Assembly: GCA_963792655.1 (NCBI GenBank)
Contig: CAWBWU010000003.1
Span: 806,001 to 870,000, forward strand
Length of the DNA stretch: 64,000 nt
DNA from: DOZZ01 sp963792655
Lineage (GTDB): Bacteria; Acidobacteriota; Terriglobia; Bryobacterales; Bryobacteraceae
Direction of reading: 5' to 3'
The notes below the pieces were generated by a model. That model had not been told where the DNA came from. It saw nothing but the letters and a program-made list of their open reading frames with translations, and did no database searches. Both the position numbers and the translations under genes were made by a program. Shown here piece after piece: positions 25,277 through 34,461 of this stretch (the first letter of the stretch is position 1; each line of letters begins with the position of its first letter).

Positions 25277-25576
25277 TTGAGTCACGAGGTTCTGGAGTTG
25301 ATTTACGCCGCCGCGGACGATATCGAGGCACGTTCAGCGACGGGTGAGCCGCTGCAGAAAAGTCCGGAAACTCCTTTGCTCAGCGGCAGCGAGGGCGTGG
25401 ATTCGCTCACACTGGTCAACCTGGTTGTGGCCATCGAAGAGCGTCTTTATAGTTCGACAGGGAAGACCGTGACGCTGGTAGATGAAGACAGTCTCGCGCA
25501 GGAAAAGAATCCGTTCCGCAACATCGGCACCTTGAGCGAATATGTGGAACGGCTCATGAACAAGACCACTGCTTGA
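25277..25576 (+). CDS. Acyl carrier protein
   Basis: A 99-residue protein with GVDSLTLVNLV; S43 (codon 25403-25405) is the expected phosphopantetheine attachment site. The TTG at 25277 is chosen because GAGGAG at 25264-25269 lies seven bases before it; a TTG at 25262 lies before that site. It opens a tightly packed operon: its TGA overlaps the SDR start by four bases (TTGA). As a free-standing carrier beside a KAS III and an acyl-AMP ligase, it probably carries the acyl or amino-acyl intermediate of this sub-pathway rather than serving general fatty acid synthesis. The 95-base divergent gap before it contains CAGAAT (25187-25192) and ATTCTG (25201-25206) as an inverted pair, possibly a regulator site. 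Confidence 0.85.
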   Translation: MSHEVLELIYAAADDIEARSATGEPLQKSPETPLLSGSEGVDSLTLVNLVVAIEERLYSSTGKTVTLVDEDSLAQEKNPFRNIGTLSEYVERLMNKTTA

Positions 25577-26277
25577 AGCCAGGATCGAACATAGTTATTG
25601 TAGGCAGCGGCCGCGGAATCGGCAGGGCCCTGGCGGAACATCTCGCTGCAGATGGCCACGCGGTGTATGGGCTCAGCCGTAGCGCCAGCGATTTCGAACA
25701 CCCTCGCTATCGCCATCTCCTAGCGGACGTCACGAACGAAGACGCGATGAAGCTGGCATTCTCCGAAATTGGCACTGCAGCCTCCGGGCTGGACGTGATG
25801 GTCTACTCGGCAGGCCTCAAGGTAAACAGTTACTTGATGCTGAGCGCGTACAACGATGCGGCGCGCATGCTGCAGACGAATCTGCTCGGCGCCTTTCTCG
25901 CCACGCGCCAGGCTGTGCGTCTGATGAAGCGGAACCGCTTCGGGCGAGTGATCTATCTCTCCTCGGTGCTGGTGCCGCTAGGTAGTGCGGGCAGCGCGAT
26001 CTATAGCGCGACGAAATCCGCCCTCGAGCAGTTCGCGTTTTCACTCTCGCACGAGTTCGCGAACGAGAACATCACGTTCAACTGTCTCGGCATTTCGATC
26101 TTCCCGACCGGCATGATCGAAGCCATGAGTGAGAAGGTGATGGCAGAGACGCGCGCCGCGCTGGTGAAGAGTGAGACGCTCAGTATCGGCGAGATCGCCG
26201 CAGCGGTACAGTTTTTCGCGTCGCCCGATGCCGGAAAGATCACTGGCCAAACCTTGTATTTTGGCGGCGTCCGTTGA
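25573..26277 (+). CDS. Short-chain dehydrogenase/reductase, FabG-like
   Basis: A 234-residue NAD(P)-dependent SDR. The N-terminal cofactor loop is GSGRGIG, the NAG-type motif reads YSAG, and the catalytic residues are S130 or S131, Y144 and K148 (YSATK). Its length and the GKITGQTLYFGG end are typical of FabG-type 3-oxoacyl-ACP reductases. It starts on a TTG overlapping the ACP stop, and its own TGA overlaps the next start by four bases, so translation is probably coupled. The context suggests that it reduces a beta-keto group on the ACP-bound intermediate made by the KAS III encoded two genes downstream. Confidence 0.82.
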   Translation: MKPGSNIVIVGSGRGIGRALAEHLAADGHAVYGLSRSASDFEHPRYRHLLADVTNEDAMKLAFSEIGTAASGLDVMVYSAGLKVNSYLMLSAYNDAARMLQTNLLGAFLATRQAVRLMKRNRFGRVIYLSSVLVPLGSAGSAIYSATKSALEQFAFSLSHEFANENITFNCLGISIFPTGMIEAMSEKVMAETRAALVKSETLSIGEIAAAVQFFASPDAGKITGQTLYFGGVR

Positions 26278-26921
26278 GTTTGCAGGTCACCACTTTCGTG
26301 AACGGCACGTGGCGCGAGAACTGTTACATCCTCTCGAACGAAGCCGGCGATGCGATCGTGATCGACCCGGGCAGCAGAGCTCCCGAGATCATCGACATGA
26401 TCGACCAGGCAAAATACCGCGTGCACGGGATCGTGAATACGCATGGTCACTTCGATCACATCGGCGCAGTAGCGGAACTGAAGGAGCGCTACGCGATTCC
26501 GTTCTATCTGCACTCAGCCGACGAGTCGCTCGTTCGTCGCGCCAACACCTACAAGCTGGTGTTCGACAAAGGCGAGTTCCTAAAGATTCCATCGGTTACA
26601 ACCGATATTTCTTCGTTGCCTGCGCACTTCCATGTCGGCCCGTTTGAACTCAGTTGGACCAGCACGCCCGGCCATACCGACGGCAGTGTGTTTTTACAGG
26701 TGGATCAGATTCTGTTCTCGGGCGACACGTTGATGCAGGGCGCCATCGGCCGCACCGATTTACCGGGCGGCAATCGCGCATTGTTGCCCGCCACCATGAA
26801 GACGCTGCAAAGCTTCGCGGCGGATCTGACGATGTACCCCGGGCATGGCCCGGTCACGACGATCGGAGCGGAGTTCGCTCCCGGAACTCCCGCATGGAAG
26901 TTGTGCAATGGCGGGGATTGA
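26274..26921 (+). CDS. Metallo-beta-lactamase-fold hydrolase (glyoxalase II-like)
   Basis: A 215-residue single-domain protein. The zinc motif THGHFDH gives H57, H59, D61 and H62; GHTDGS and SGDTLM supply the later metal ligands, and YPGHGP the final His. This is the glyoxalase II-like subgroup, whose members hydrolyse thioesters. In an operon with ACP, KAS III and an acyl ligase, release or editing of an ACP-bound thioester is the most economical role, but this is inferred from position. Start TTG 26274 overlaps the SDR stop; TTG 26280 is an alternative. The end overlaps the KAS III start by 14 bases. Confidence 0.8.
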   Translation: MSLQVTTFVNGTWRENCYILSNEAGDAIVIDPGSRAPEIIDMIDQAKYRVHGIVNTHGHFDHIGAVAELKERYAIPFYLHSADESLVRRANTYKLVFDKGEFLKIPSVTTDISSLPAHFHVGPFELSWTSTPGHTDGSVFLQVDQILFSGDTLMQGAIGRTDLPGGNRALLPATMKTLQSFAADLTMYPGHGPVTTIGAEFAPGTPAWKLCNGGD

Positions 26922-27912
26922 AGCCATTGAGTGGTCGCTACCCTCGCGCATTCTGAGCAATCGCGAATTGCAGAGTGAGTATCCCGACTGGGATTTCGCG
27001 CGCCTTGAACAACGCACGGGCGTACTGAACCGTCATGTCGCGGCGGAGGGAGAAACTGCGCTCGATCTCGCGTTAGAAGCCTGCCGCAAACTGGATGCCG
27101 CGGGCCAACTGCGCGCGCCGGAAATTGACGCGGTGATCTTTTGCACGCAAAGTCCGGATCACGTGATGCCGCCCAATGCTTGTCTGCTGCATGGCGCATT
27201 GGATCTGAAGCGCAGCGCCATGGCTTTCGACATCACGCTCGCCTGCTCTGGTTACATCTACGGGCTGCAGCTTGCGGATAGCCTGGTGCGCAGTGGTTCA
27301 GCCAAACGCGTGCTGCTGGCGACAGCCGACACCTACACGCGCTACATCAACCCTGCTGACCGCGCCACCCGTGTTCTGTTCGGAGACGGCGCAGCCGCGA
27401 CGCTAATTTCAAACACTGCAGGTAGCGGCATTCGCAGTATCCGTTGCGGCACGTCCGGCAAACACTGGGACAAGTTCTATATTCCCGCCGGCGGGATGCG
27501 GATGCCCCGTACCGCTGAGACTGCTCGCGAACAGACGGATCGCAGCGGCAACATCCGCAGTGCGGAAGACATCACGATGGATGGCATGGGCGTGCTATCT
27601 TTCTTCAACTCGGTCGTGCCGCCTGCTGTTCGCGAGATGCTTGCCGCGCATTCACTGACGATCGGCGACATCGACCTGTTCGTGTTTCATCAGGCGAGCC
27701 AACTTGCGCTCGACAGCTTGCGAACCGCGCTCGCAATCCCACAAGAGAAGATGCTCTACGACCTGAGAGACACCGGGAACCTGGTTTCGGCATCGATCCC
27801 CGTCGCGCTCGCACGCGCTCTCGCCAGCGGACGCATTCGCCGCGGGCAAACTGTCTTGTTGTGCGGCTTCGGGGTGGGCCTGTCATGGGGTACAGCGTTG
27901 GTGGACCTATGA
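26908..27912 (+). CDS. 3-oxoacyl-ACP synthase III-like enzyme (KAS III)
   Basis: A 334-residue FabH-type thiolase-fold protein with the full Cys-His-Asn triad: C113 (TLACSGYIYG), H261 (FVFHQAS) and N291 (DTGNLVSAS), close to E. coli FabH C112, H244 and N274. Members either condense an acyl-CoA with malonyl-ACP or, in secondary metabolism, transfer acyl groups to O- or N-nucleophiles. The ATG at 26908 is used because the reading frame upstream is shared with the end of the hydrolase gene. Its TGA overlaps the ligase ATG (ATGA). Together with the ACP, SDR and ligase it forms a small acyl-building or acyl-transfer unit beside the NRPS. Which of the two reactions it performs cannot be decided here. 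Confidence 0.85.
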   Translation: MAGIEAIEWSLPSRILSNRELQSEYPDWDFARLEQRTGVLNRHVAAEGETALDLALEACRKLDAAGQLRAPEIDAVIFCTQSPDHVMPPNACLLHGALDLKRSAMAFDITLACSGYIYGLQLADSLVRSGSAKRVLLATADTYTRYINPADRATRVLFGDGAAATLISNTAGSGIRSIRCGTSGKHWDKFYIPAGGMRMPRTAETAREQTDRSGNIRSAEDITMDGMGVLSFFNSVVPPAVREMLAAHSLTIGDIDLFVFHQASQLALDSLRTALAIPQEKMLYDLRDTGNLVSASIPVALARALASGRIRRGQTVLLCGFGVGLSWGTALVDL

Positions 27913-29273
27913 GCGCCGGAATCCTCAAGCGCCTCGAAGCGCATGGCGACAAAGCCGCTCTGTTCTGGAAGGGCGAAACTTACAGCGGCGCCTGGGTCGT
28001 GCACAAGGCCGGCCGTTATGAGAGTGAACTCGCGGCTGCGGGGGTCAAAGCAGGCTCGGTAGTGCTCTTTGTAAGCGACTACTCGGCACAAACGGTTGCG
28101 TGCCTGCTCGCGCTGATCAATTGCAACGTGATCCTCGCGCCGCTGCTGCCGTCGACGGTTGCGAAAAATCCGACGGTACCCGAAGTAGTAAACGCGAACT
28201 TCGAACTCACGCTGGATGCTGCGGGCGAGCCGGTCATCAAGCGGCGAGAGCAAACACCGCTGCATCCGCTGATTGAAACTCTGCGAGCGAGCGGTACGCC
28301 CGGGCTGATCCTGTTTACCTCGGGTTCATCAGGCCAGCCTAAAGGCGTGGTTCACGATTTGCGGCGGCTCCTCGTCAAGTTCGATGAGCCGCGGCCGGCA
28401 TTGCGTACTCTGAACTTTCTGCTGTTCGATCACTGGGGCGGATTGAACACTTTGTTTCACTGCTTGTCGAACGGGAGCGCCGTGGTGCTGCCGGAGAGCC
28501 GCACGCCGGACGCGATTTGCGATCTGCTCGAACAGCACGCGGTCGAACTGTTGCCCGCCTCACCTACTTTTCTGAACTTGTTGCTGTTGAGCCGCGCGTA
28601 CGAAGGCCGCAATCTGAGCCACTTGCGTCTGATCACTTATGGCTCGGAACCAATGCCCGCGACCACACTGGCCGGACTTGGGCAGGCGTTCCCCGGCGTC
28701 GAACTCCGCCAGACGTACGGCCTGATCGAACTTGGCGTGCTGCGCGCAAAGTCGATGTCCAGCGACTCGCTTTGGGTGAAGGTGGGCGGCAGCGGCTATC
28801 AGTTGCGCGTGGTCGACGGAATTTTGCAGATCAAAGCGGAGTCGGCGATGCTCGGCTACCTGAACGCGCCAACGCCGATTACCGATGACGGCTACTTCAT
28901 CACCGGCGACCGTGTGGAACTCAATGGCGACTATATGCGCTTTCTGGGCCGCGAGTCGGAACTGATCAATGTCGGCGGACAGAAAGTTTTCCCTGCGGAG
29001 GTCGAAGCCGTGCTGCTCGAATGTCCGCTCGTAGCCGATGCCGTGGTGCAAGGCGAACGTCACCCGCTGACCGGCAGCATCGTCAGCGCCAACGTACGGT
29101 TGCGCGAGGCACTCGACGAGAATGAAGCCCGCCGTGACATCAAGAGGTTCTGCGCTTCACGGCTCGAGCCCTTCAAAGTGCCGGTCAAGATTCGCTTCGT
29201 CGAGACCGGATTGCACAACGACCGTTTAAAGCGCCAGCGCACTGGTACGCCACCGCCGGGCGTTGCAGAATGA
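27909..29273 (+). CDS. AMP-dependent acyl/aryl-acid ligase
   Basis: A 454-residue adenylate-forming enzyme of the ANL superfamily, shorter than most (~500-550) because of a reduced N-terminal part. The P-loop is FTSGSSGQPKG, the A5 motif is TYGLIE, the A7-like motif YFITGDR, the hinge A8 region LGRESELINVGGQKVFP, and a C-terminal Lys lies in LKRQR. It activates a carboxylic acid and loads it on CoA or, more likely given the neighbours, on the ACP encoded at the head of the operon. It overlaps the KAS III stop by four bases and is followed after 33 bases by the hydroxylase. The substrate is not readable from the sequence. Confidence 0.82.
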   Translation: MSAGILKRLEAHGDKAALFWKGETYSGAWVVHKAGRYESELAAAGVKAGSVVLFVSDYSAQTVACLLALINCNVILAPLLPSTVAKNPTVPEVVNANFELTLDAAGEPVIKRREQTPLHPLIETLRASGTPGLILFTSGSSGQPKGVVHDLRRLLVKFDEPRPALRTLNFLLFDHWGGLNTLFHCLSNGSAVVLPESRTPDAICDLLEQHAVELLPASPTFLNLLLLSRAYEGRNLSHLRLITYGSEPMPATTLAGLGQAFPGVELRQTYGLIELGVLRAKSMSSDSLWVKVGGSGYQLRVVDGILQIKAESAMLGYLNAPTPITDDGYFITGDRVELNGDYMRFLGRESELINVGGQKVFPAEVEAVLLECPLVADAVVQGERHPLTGSIVSANVRLREALDENEARRDIKRFCASRLEPFKVPVKIRFVETGLHNDRLKRQRTGTPPPGVAE

Positions 29274-29306
29274 GCTACACTAACTAACTTCAGCGAGGAA
29301 GTTTTG

Positions 29307-30356
29307 ATGGAACAGAAAACAGCATCGCCTCTCAGCAAAGGCCTGGGCGGGTTTAAGCGCAAGACCGTCGATCTTGCCAGTTTCAACCCGGTCAAAGAGA
29401 GCCAATTCGCCGAAACCGAGCCGCTGCCCTTGGTGATGGAACCTGCGACGGACCAGGTCGACCTCGCGGATTGGATCAAGAACAACCACAGCTATGTCGA
29501 GCAGAAGATGGCGAAGCATGGCGGCATCCTTTACCGCGGCTTCGACCTGAAAGGCGCGCGCGATTTCGAGCGCGTGGCTGCCGCAATCTGTGACGAACTC
29601 TACGCCGAGTACGGCGATCTTCCGCGTGAAACGTTAGCTGACAAGGTCTACACCTCCACCCCGTACCCGGAAGACAAGTCGATTCTCTATCACAACGAGA
29701 GTTCGCACATGAGCTCCTGGCCGGGCAAGATCAACTTCTTCTGCATCACCGTGGCGCAAGAAGGCGGCGCAACGCCCGTAGCCGATATGCGTAAGGTGTA
29801 TCAGAGCCTCGATCCGCAGGTGCGCGATGCGTTCGAACAGAAGGGCGTCACGTATGTACGCAATTTCTGCGAAGGGCTCGACGTAAGCTGGCAGCGTTTC
29901 TTCGGCACCGATGATCAGTCCAAGGTGGAAGAAGAGTGCCGGAAGTCGGGTGCGACCTGCGAGTTCCTGCGGCCGGATCATCTTCGCGTCAGCCAGCGCT
30001 GCCGTGCGGTACTAAGCCACCCGAAAACTGGTGAGCTCTGTTTCTTCAACCAGGTCCAACTGCATCACACCCATTGCTTGGATCCCGAAACGCGACAGGC
30101 GCTGCTCTCGATGTTCAAGCCCGACGAGATGCCGCGCCAGGTGTTCTACGGTGACGGCTCGACAATCTCGGACGCCGTGATGGACCACGTCGGCGAGATC
30201 TACGAAAAGCACGCCGTGCGCTTCCAATGGAAAGCTGGCGACTTGATCAGCCTGGATAACATGCTGATCGCTCACGCTCGTGATCCGTACAAGGGACCGC
30301 GCAAAATCGTTGTGGCGATGGGCGATATGGTCGACGGGGCGACTTTAGCCGCTTAG
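29307..30356 (+). CDS. TauD/SyrP-like Fe(II)/2-oxoglutarate hydroxylase
   Basis: A 349-residue member of the TauD/TfdA superfamily. The iron-binding facial triad is H129-x-E131 (YHNESS) and H323 (IAHARDPY), with R332 (GPRKIVVAM) as the 2-oxoglutarate carboxylate ligand. The HxE form, in place of HxD, occurs in amino-acid hydroxylases of this superfamily. SyrP and the siderophore beta-hydroxyaspartate enzymes of this family act on Asp bound to an NRPS carrier and are recruited by interface domains. Two Asp-type modules with interface-like domains lie upstream in this cluster, so beta-hydroxylation of carrier-bound Asp is a strong hypothesis. Start ATG 29307 follows GAGG at 29295-29298. It is the last gene of the ACP operon and intact. 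Confidence 0.82.
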   Translation: MEQKTASPLSKGLGGFKRKTVDLASFNPVKESQFAETEPLPLVMEPATDQVDLADWIKNNHSYVEQKMAKHGGILYRGFDLKGARDFERVAAAICDELYAEYGDLPRETLADKVYTSTPYPEDKSILYHNESSHMSSWPGKINFFCITVAQEGGATPVADMRKVYQSLDPQVRDAFEQKGVTYVRNFCEGLDVSWQRFFGTDDQSKVEEECRKSGATCEFLRPDHLRVSQRCRAVLSHPKTGELCFFNQVQLHHTHCLDPETRQALLSMFKPDEMPRQVFYGDGSTISDAVMDHVGEIYEKHAVRFQWKAGDLISLDNMLIAHARDPYKGPRKIVVAMGDMVDGATLAA

Positions 30357-30361
30357 AGACT

Positions 30362-30379
30362 GCCAATCTGGAGATTGGC
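30362..30379. terminator. Hairpin between convergent genes
   Basis: GCCAATCT (30362-30369) and AGATTGGC (30372-30379) are perfect arms, giving a 7-bp stem with a TGGA loop. It sits between the hydroxylase stop and the convergent gene's stop. There is no strong T-run, so the terminator call is tentative. Confidence 0.45.
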
Positions 30380-30390
30380 GTTCCCAAACG

Positions 30391-31652
30391 TCACCAGAAG
30401 TAGGAGCCGACGACTTTCGGGCTCGCCGGCGTGCCGCCGATTACTTTGACGGCGAGTACGAGTTGCAGGTTCTTCTGCTGCCAGCCTTTCGGGGCGCCTT
30501 TCAACGCCTCGGCCATCAGTTCGGGATTGGTCACCAGATCGCTTGCGGCATCGGTGCCGTACGAAGTGACGCCTGCGAGTTCCACCAGCATGGCGTGCGT
30601 ATCGGGGTGAAAGACACGCGAGACGATCGCGAAGTCTTTATCGGTCTTCCGGTCGCGCGGCAGGTCGGGAAGCACCCAGTTGGTAGGCTTGCCATAGTCG
30701 GTGATGCCGACGGGCACGCGCGCACCATCGATGAAGTAGCGCATCTGGCTGCTGATCTCTTTCCAGCGCGTGTACGAATAACCGATCAGGATCGCGGGTG
30801 ATGTGCGGAGGTCGTGGAACGACACATCGTTGCCGACCTTCAGCAGATACGGACGTTGTTGTCTCGTCAGCATCGACGAAAGCCGCACTGACGCGACCAG
30901 ATCGCCGCCACCGACGAACTGGTCGCGCAGCGGAACGAATTCTTCGAGCGTCGCGGGTGTGGCCGGCGTGGGCTCGCGATCCAAACCATAGACCGGCACA
31001 TGCGCAACGCACAGCGAGACCACCGCGTTGTCTTTCAAAACCGGTCCCCAGAACTGCGCGAGCAAGTTCGCGTCTGCATCGCGGCGGGTTGCAAAGAGTG
31101 CGATCGCAATCGCGAGCAACGGCCAGTGCAGCGGCGGCCAGCCAGACATACGGAGCCCGGTTGTGAGTGACTACCGGCGGCGTGGCTACCGGTGGGCTAT
31201 CGTGCCGGACTGTCGACAGGCTCACCCTCGGCGATGAGTCTCCGGAATCCCGGCACATAAGATCCAGAATGCAGTTCGATCCGAACCTGGTCGTGCAAAC
31301 CAGCCGAAGCGTAATACAGTCCGAGGCGCTTGCGTACTTCTCCGGCTTTCACCCGGACCGTGGCATCCTCGCCCGGATCATAGCCGGGCTGCCGGTGAAA
31401 CACGTCGATGCCAATGGTGCGTTCTTTCAGAACATCGGGAGAACCGCTCAGCGTCTGCTCCACGACATAGGTGAGAAATTCCTGGCTGCGCTTGCTTGAT
31501 CGGAAGTCCTCAGAGCGCAAGATGCGCGCCAGTTCTTCGCGGATAAGTTCGTGAGGGATCGCGTCGCCGGCGTGCTCGCCGGTTGCGCCGCCATTGGTCA
31601 CCTCGGCTGACACAGCAAGCCCCACATAGCAGATTGGACAAAAGGATAACAT
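30391..31652 (-). CDS. Membrane-anchored putative regulator of the ERTIG/VRVKAGEVRKRL family; two frameshifts
   Basis: The N-terminal ~120 residues carry the pattern KERTIGIDVF, a DPxxDATVRVKAGEVRKRL stretch and GSYVPGF, recognised from many acidobacterial and alphaproteobacterial proteins whose function is unsettled. A Pro-rich linker and a single membrane segment follow, then a ~220-residue C-terminal domain (starting near LLAQFWGPVL) of unknown role. The frame is interrupted twice: near 31200 and near 31110. The intermediate frame (31,200 to 31,110) reads the linker and the beginning of the membrane segment, so I treat the whole as one gene. It is transcribed divergently from the TPR-UnbV pair, and the shared gap carries an inverted repeat (31698-31718). 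Function beyond 'putative regulator or sensor' is not supported. Confidence 0.6.
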
Positions 31653-31697
31653 GCCTGAAACATTCGATAAAGCATTGAAAACAGAATTGTTCGGGGG

Positions 31698-31718
31698 CGT
31701 TACGAACGTGGCGTAACG
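31698..31718. promoter_or_regulatory. Inverted repeat in divergent intergenic region
   Basis: CGTTAC (31698-31703) and GTAACG (31713-31718) are perfect arms around a 9-base spacer, halfway between the divergent starts at 31652 and 31772. A GTAACG also occurs at 34372-34377 before the PIG-L gene. An operator is plausible. Confidence 0.35.
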
Positions 31719-31771
31719 GTACGGAACCGATTGCCCGCATTACCTCAGCATGCTGTAATCGAGCCTTGCGG

Positions 31772-32720
31772 ATGAAGTGCTTCCACATCCTCTGTGCGTT
31801 ACTTGCGGCCAGTGCTTTGCCTGGCTGTGCACAGAGTTCCTCGCCCGCACAAAAAGGTATTGACCTCGCCGTCGCAGGGCGTTGCGAGGAGGCCATGCCG
31901 GAACTCGATGCCGCCATGCGGAACCCGGCCGTAGCGGACAACGAGAAGCGGGCCGTCAGCACCGCGGGTGTGCGTTGTTCGATGCTGCTGGGTCGCCAGA
32001 GCGACGCGATGAGCTTTCTCGCGTGGCTGCAGGAGAAATTCCCGTCCGACCCCGACGTTCTGTTTCTCGCGGTTCACGTCTTCTCGGATCTCAGTCAGCG
32101 CAATGCGTCGGCTCTGATGAAGACCGCGCCGGAGTCGCCGCTGGTGATTCAACTGAACGCCGAAGCGTTCGAAAAACGCGGCGAGATCGCGAAGGCCATC
32201 GCTGAGTACAGAATCCTGTCGGCGCGCGCGCCCGACCGGCTTGGAGTGCACTATCGGATCGGTGGCTTGCTGCTTTCGCAACAGACAAAGGAATCCGCGG
32301 CGGAGGCACGGAAAGAGTTTGAAGACGAGTTGCGCCTGAATCCGCGCAATGCAAGCGCTGAATTTTATCTGGGCGAATTGAGTTTGCAGAACAACGACGC
32401 CGAAGGCCGCCATCGCTCATTACCGGCGCGCGATTGAGCTCTATCCCGATTTCGCCGAGGCCCACGCGCGACTCGGCCGCACGCTGCTCGATTCCGAACA
32501 GGCTACGGACGCGATCGGTCCGCTCGAAAAAGCTGCCAGTCTCGCGCCCGGTGATCCGGCCATCCATCAGGCGCTTGCCACCGCCTATCAGCGCACCGGC
32601 CGCAAAGCGGATGCAGCGAAGGAATTCGCGCTCCAGAAGACCACGGCAGCCGCAATCAATGAGAACGAGAAGACCTTGCGCAAAACCGTGTCGGGCGTGC
32701 CTGCCGCCAACCAGCCATGA
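31772..32720 (+). CDS. TPR-repeat lipoprotein; one frameshift
   Basis: The signal sequence ends in a lipobox LPGC (cysteine near residue 19), so the mature protein should be lipid-anchored outside the cytoplasm. The rest consists of helical TPR-like repeats, for example AKAIAEYRILSARAPDRLGVH (shortened here) and, after the break, AIAHYRRAIELYPDFAEAHA. The frame shifts near 32403, where one extra G is read; removing it restores EAAIAHYRRAIEL and continues to TGA 32718-32720. Its stop overlaps the ATG of the UnbV gene (ATGA). TPR lipoprotein plus UnbV pairs are common in Acidobacteria. The role is unknown. Confidence 0.75.
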
Positions 32721-34352
32721 AGTGGGCGGCGGCGCTTGCGCTCGCGATGCTGACCGCCGCGGCGCAGAAGCTTCCCCACTTCACCGACATCGCGCCGCGT
32801 TCCAAGTTCTCCTACGTCACCGATAACGATGTTTCGCCGCGCAAGTATTTCGCGCAGCCGATGTGCGGCGGGGTTGCCATCTTTGATTACGACGGCGACG
32901 GCCGCATGGATATCTTCTTCACCAACGGCGCGAAGCTTCCCGAGCTGAAGAAGACCGGACCGCGTTTCTACAATGCCCTGCTCCGCAACAAAGGCGACGG
33001 TACATTTGAGGACGTAACGGCCAGAGCAGGTCTGGCCGGAGAAGGCCTGGGCTATAACTTCGGCGTCGCTGCCGGCGACTTTGACAACGATGGTCACGAA
33101 GATCTCTTCATCACCAGCGCGGGGCGCAATGCGCTGTATCGCAACAATGGTGACGGCACTTTCACGGATGTTACTGCGGCTTCGGGAATCACTAAGCCCG
33201 CCGATACTCTCAGCGTCGGGGCTGCGTGGTTCGATTACGACAACGATGGTTTGCTCGACCTCGTGGTCGCGAACTATACGAAGTGGAGTCCGCAGACGGA
33301 TCATCGCTGTTCCGCTTCGGGCGTGGAATATTATTGCGATCCGCGTCTCTTCTACGAAGCCGTTCCCGCGCGGCTCTATCGCAACCTGGGGCACGGCAAG
33401 TTTGAAGATGTAACAGAGAAGTCCGGCTTCGGCGCAGCGAAGGGCAAAGGCATGGGCATCTCGATCGCTGACTTCAACGGCGACGGGTACCTCGATGTTT
33501 TCATCGCCAATGACACCGAAGCCAACACGCTGTTCATCAACAAGGGCGATGGCACGTTTGAAGAGCAGGCGCTGCCCCTCGGCGTCGCTTACAACGATAG
33601 TTCAAGCGCCGTATCTTCCATGGGCAGTGACGCGAAAGATTTCGACAACGACGGCAAGGTCGATCTCTTTTATAACGACCTGAAGGGCCAGGCCTACGCG
33701 CTGTTTCGGAATGCGGGCGATTCGTTCCGCTACCTTTCGCCGCAAACGCACATAACCCAACTCAGCAACGCGTTCTCCGGTTGGGGCGCGGCGTTCGTCG
33801 ATTTCGATAATGACGGCTGGAAGGATATTTACAACGCAAACGGCGGTCTCGACAGCACCGACGCGTCCACAAGACAGCACGACACCATGTTTCAAAATTC
33901 CGGCGGCAAAGAGTTCACCGATGTATCGGCCGCGCTCGGCGACGACTTCCTGCGCGCCGGATTTCAGCGGGGCTCCGCCATCGGCGACTTGAACAACGAC
34001 GGCTTCGAAGACATCGTCGTGACCTCGCTCGGCGAACGTCCTCGCATCCTGATGAACTCCGGCAACGGCAATCACTGGCTCGCGTTTGAGCTCATCGGCA
34101 CTGCGAGCAATCGCGACGCGATCGGCGCCAAGGTGAAGGTAACGACTGGCGTCCGGCCGCACGCTGTACAACCACGTCGCGGTGAGCGTTGGCTTCATGT
34201 CGTCGAGCGACAAGCGTGTGCATTTCGGACTCGGGGCCGAGACCACCGTCACTAAGATCGAAATTATCTGGCCGCGCGGCGCTAAACAGACGCTGGAGCA
34301 CGTCTCTGCCGACCGTTATCTCCGCGTGGTTGAACCTGCCCTAAAGCACTGA
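32717..34352 (+). CDS. VCBS/FG-GAP repeat protein with C-terminal ASPIC/UnbV domain; one frameshift
   Basis: Repeated DxDxDG calcium-binding loops (FDYDGDGRMD, GDFDNDGHED, FDYDNDGLLD, ADFNGDGYLD, KDFDNDGKVD, VDFDNDGWKD, GDLNNDGFED) indicate a beta-propeller of FG-GAP/VCBS repeats. The end is the ASPIC/UnbV domain, visible after correcting a one-G insertion near 34152: GRTLYNHVAVSVGFMSSSD, then VHFGLGAETTV and IIWPRGAKQTLEHV, stopping at TGA 34350-34352. A short signal peptide (ALALAMLTAAAQ) marks it as exported. Such proteins are frequent in Acidobacteria and Planctomycetes and are thought to bind glycans or proteins at the cell surface. The ATG overlaps the TPR gene stop. Confidence 0.85.
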
Positions 34353-34360
34353 TTTCAGGA

Positions 34361-34421
34361 ACGTTCGATCCGTAACGAACATCCGCGCAAACCTGCTGCG
34401 CAACCGTTCTGAACTGGACGC
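34361..34421 (+). promoter_or_regulatory. Shared upstream element A (before the PIG-L operon)
   Basis: Starts ACGTTCGAT (34361) and ends AACTGGACGC (34412-34421). The same two boxes occur exactly 50 bases apart at 40121 and 40171, before the TonB receptor. The interior contains GTAACGAAC here and GTAATGAAC there, two bases out of register. The likely meaning is a common promoter or operator for the amino-sugar genes. Confidence 0.45.
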
Positions 34422-34461
34422 GCTTCGCCCCGCAGGCCACCATTGCGTCACACTGACCATC

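Noticed and set aside
26274..26921. Beta-lactamase conferring resistance to the cluster product
   Set aside because: The motifs and length fit glyoxalase II-like thioester hydrolases, and the gene is translationally coupled to ACP and KAS III genes.
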